The translations under genes and the position numbers were made by a program. DNA of 64,000 nt from CAWIOX01 sp963837775. Its GTDB lineage: Bacteria; Pseudomonadota; Gammaproteobacteria; Burkholderiales; Burkholderiaceae_D. Positions 62,119-64,000 of the stretch are shown here, piece by piece. Location: assembly GCA_963837775.1 (NCBI GenBank), contig CAWIOX010000003.1:18947-82946 (forward strand), in the 5' to 3' direction. Within the stretch, counting starts at the first letter, position 1, and each line of letters opens with the position of its first letter. Below the pieces are notes generated by a model, which saw nothing but the letters and a program-made list of their open reading frames with translations, did no database searches and was not told the origin of the DNA.

Positions 62119-63461
62119 GGCAATTCTCGCTGCGGCAGCGCCTGACCCTGATGATCATGGCCAGCCTGCTGGCGGTCTGGGGCGCCATGGCGGTGTTCAG
62201 CTACCGTGAATCGCACGAAGAAATCAACGAACTGCTCGATGCCCAGCTGCAACAAGGTGCCAACATCATCCTGCTGCTGGACCTGAAGCGTCTGCAACGC
62301 CTGGTCGATAACGAAAGCGAAGTCATCGAAGACCACGACGGCGACGAGGACCGGCAAGGCAAGGCGCTGCCGTTCCAGGTCTGGGATGGCAACGGCCGCT
62401 TGCTGCTGCACAACGCCAGCGCGCCGCACATCCCTTTCCGGGCTGGCAGCGGCCTCGATACCATCAGGGAGCAAGACAAGACCTGGCGCACGCTGGCGCT
62501 ATGGAACCACAAACAGGGCTTCCAGGTGCGCGTATTCGAAGATGCGCAGCAGCGCAGCCACCTGGCCGGCGGCATCATGCGCCGCATGCTGGCGCCCCTG
62601 CTGTTCGCGCTGCCAGGTCTGGCGCTGCTGATCTGGCTCAGCATCGGGCGCGGCCTGCAACCTTTGCAGGCGCTGTCGGCGGCGATTGCCGCGCGCAGCG
62701 CAGACAAGCTGGACCCGATCACGCTGTCCAGCGTGCCGAAGGAAGTGCAGGCGCTGGTTGCCTCGCTCAACGGCTTGCTGCAACGGCTGTCGCACTCGAT
62801 GGCGCAGGAGCGCCGCTTCACCGCCGATGCCGCGCACGAGTTGCGCACGCCGCTGGCCGCCATCAAGGTGCAGGCCGAAGTCGCACTGGCCGCCCAGGAC
62901 CGGCAGCAACGGGATCAGGCATTGCACGGCATCATCGAAGGCATCAACCGCACTACCCGCCTCAGCGAACAACTGCTGATGCTGGCCCGGCTCGACCATC
63001 TGGCCCCGGAATCGCAGCAAACCGTCGATCTGGCCGAACTGGCCCGGCAATGCGCAGCCCGTCATGCCGACAGCGCGCTCGACAAGGATATCGACCTCAG
63101 CGTCAGCGCCTCGGCGCCGTGCCAGATACGCGGCGATCCGGTATTGCTGGAGGCGCTGATCGGCAACCTGATCGACAATGCAATCCGCTACACCCAGCCG
63201 CAAGGCTGCATCGAGGTCGGCATTTTGCCTGTCGGCGAACGCAAGAGCTTGTCCGTCAAGGATGACGGTCCCGGCCTGTCGGAGCAGGACAGGGAGCGCG
63301 TGCTGCACCGCTTCTACCGTGCCGAAGGCAATGGCGCCAGCGGCAGCGGCCTGGGTCTGTCCATCGTCGAACGCATCGCCCAGGTGCATCGGGCCACGCT
63401 GGCATTGGAAACGGGACTGCAAGGCAAGGGACTGGGCGTGCGCATTATATTCCCCGCATGA
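62115..63461 (+). CDS. Sensor histidine kinase (PmrB/QseC-like)
   Basis: A 448-aa inner-membrane kinase. Helix 1 (residues ~12-29) and helix 2 (~160-178) flank a ~130-residue periplasmic sensor that contains a highly acidic run at 65-80, including an ExxE at 69-72. HAMP, H-box ADAAHELRTPLAAI (H241), N-box NLIDNAIRYT, DDGPGLS and GSGLGLSIV follow. ExxE motifs bind ferric iron in Salmonella PmrB, so a metal signal is plausible here, in line with the neighbouring metal exporter and haem proteins (inference). Confidence 0.94.
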   Translation: MRQFSLRQRLTLMIMASLLAVWGAMAVFSYRESHEEINELLDAQLQQGANIILLLDLKRLQRLVDNESEVIEDHDGDEDRQGKALPFQVWDGNGRLLLHNASAPHIPFRAGSGLDTIREQDKTWRTLALWNHKQGFQVRVFEDAQQRSHLAGGIMRRMLAPLLFALPGLALLIWLSIGRGLQPLQALSAAIAARSADKLDPITLSSVPKEVQALVASLNGLLQRLSHSMAQERRFTADAAHELRTPLAAIKVQAEVALAAQDRQQRDQALHGIIEGINRTTRLSEQLLMLARLDHLAPESQQTVDLAELARQCAARHADSALDKDIDLSVSASAPCQIRGDPVLLEALIGNLIDNAIRYTQPQGCIEVGILPVGERKSLSVKDDGPGLSEQDRERVLHRFYRAEGNGASGSGLGLSIVERIAQVHRATLALETGLQGKGLGVRIIFPA

Positions 63462-63515
63462 AACATGATCTGTCGCGGCCGCCACGAACTTACCGACCGG
63501 CACCCCAGCCGGAAA

Positions 63516-63533
63516 GTTACATCTTGTAACATC
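63516..63533 (+). promoter_or_regulatory. Direct/inverted repeat upstream of the PVYV protein
   Basis: GTTACATC-TT-GTAACATC is a direct repeat with a 10-base period, and GTTAC-atctt-GTAAC is also inverted. It lies ~73 bases before the ATG. It could bind a dimeric regulator but does not match the CTTAAG box. Confidence 0.4.
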
Positions 63534-63605
63534 CTTTACCGATTCCGTCTGGCTGCATCCGGGGCTTTGGTATTTAATGAAGTCATTATTCCAGGAGCGA
63601 CAATC

Positions 63606-63983
63606 ATGAAGAAATACCACGCCATTGCAGCCGGATTGCTAATAGGCACCACGTTGATGCTGGGCGCGAGCCCGGCCATGGCGCGGGTCGATGTGGATCT
63701 CAATATCGGCATACCGGGTCTCTATGTCCAGCCGGCACCGGTCTATGTGCAGCCACAACCGGTTTACGTGGAACCGAGGCCAGTCTATGTCGAACCCAGA
63801 CCGGTCTACGTGCAACCCCGGCCGGTTTATGTACAACCGCAACCTGTCTATATAGAGCAGCAAGACTGGCGCGAGCATCGCTGGCATGGACGGCACAGGC
63901 ACGAATGGCGCGACCACGACCGTGATGGCGATGGCGTTCCCAACCGTTTCGACAGCCGTCCGGACAATCCCTACCGTCGTTAA
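63606..63983 (+). CDS. Secreted proline-rich PVYV-repeat protein
   Basis: A 125-aa exported protein. Signal peptide 1-26 (AAGLLIGTTLMLGASPAMA). Then about seven tandem units of the form PVYV-[Q/E]-P-x (residues ~39-85), giving an extended Pro/Tyr/Val rod, and a His/Arg/Asp-rich tail (WREHRWHGRHRHEW, then DHDRDGDGVPNRFD, which resembles a thrombospondin-3-type calcium loop). AGGAG precedes ATG 63606. No known function; the rod-plus-charged-tail layout suggests a periplasmic or envelope-attached linker. It follows the two-component system on the same strand. Confidence 0.88.
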   Translation: MKKYHAIAAGLLIGTTLMLGASPAMARVDVDLNIGIPGLYVQPAPVYVQPQPVYVEPRPVYVEPRPVYVQPRPVYVQPQPVYIEQQDWREHRWHGRHRHEWRDHDRDGDGVPNRFDSRPDNPYRR

Positions 63984-64000
63984 ACAATAAAGCGGCCCGC

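Noticed and set aside
63730..63870. Tandem repeat that could be read as a CRISPR-like array
   Set aside because: Units are in-frame 12-24 base codon repeats encoding PVYVxP; no spacers.

Overview
The window looks like chromosomal DNA of a betaproteobacterium in the order Burkholderiales, most likely Oxalobacteraceae (Herminiimonas/Janthinobacterium type). This is inferred from the gene families present (GcvA-type LysR regulators, a Gram-negative porin, PilU, a large PurL, DUF4936, SHP/DHC cytochromes), GC-rich third codon positions and proteobacterial ribosome binding sites. No rRNA, tRNA or CRISPR array was seen.

Layout. 1-9.7 kb: tmk and mltG (minus), ygfZ, DUF4936, a TANGO2-like NRDE protein and yjfB (plus), a large Cache-PAS-GGDEF-EAL protein, two GNAT acetyltransferases, a PaaI thioesterase and a Dabb protein. 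9.9-18.7 kb: an MHS-family transporter, serA, then a nitrogen/polyamine cluster (LysR, agmatinase-like, GntR, class-III aminotransferase, PuuA-like glutamine synthetase). 19-30 kb: an unknown ORF, a heavily frameshifted fadB-like beta-oxidation gene, a branched-chain-type substrate-binding protein, the remnant of a sensor kinase beside its response regulator, an MCP, a broken IS30 element and an acyl-CoA synthetase. 29.9-35 kb: the run selO-msrB-yciB-bolA-ppiC, then pilU. 35-46.9 kb: purL, surface-glycan genes (GT39, GT2, GtrA, YdjC), dadA, nnr. 46.9-51 kb: DUF475, a BI-1 protein, a NhaR-like regulator and a porin.

51.4-64 kb is the most interesting part: a NosR-like flavo-polyferredoxin protein with its ApbE flavin transferase, a P-type ATPase, an SHP-DHC-cytochrome b561 operon, a second cytochrome b561 with a PepSY protein, a CDF metal exporter, a PmrAB/QseBC-like two-component system, and a secreted proline-repeat protein. 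Three matching PmrA/QseB-type boxes (CTTAAG-N5-CTTA[AT]G) lie upstream of the SHP operon, the PepSY operon and the two-component system itself. This suggests one periplasmic haem/redox regulon controlled by the adjacent sensor.

Two features cut across the whole window. First, an intergenic repeat of about 80 bp (ends like GGGAGTATAT, a CCGCAC core, an internal hairpin with compensatory changes) occurs about ten times, always between genes. Second, about a dozen genes carry single-base indels, roughly 30 in all, in otherwise well-preserved reading frames. This looks more like sequencing or assembly error than gene decay; the IS30 copy and the sensor-kinase remnant are the exceptions that look truly broken.
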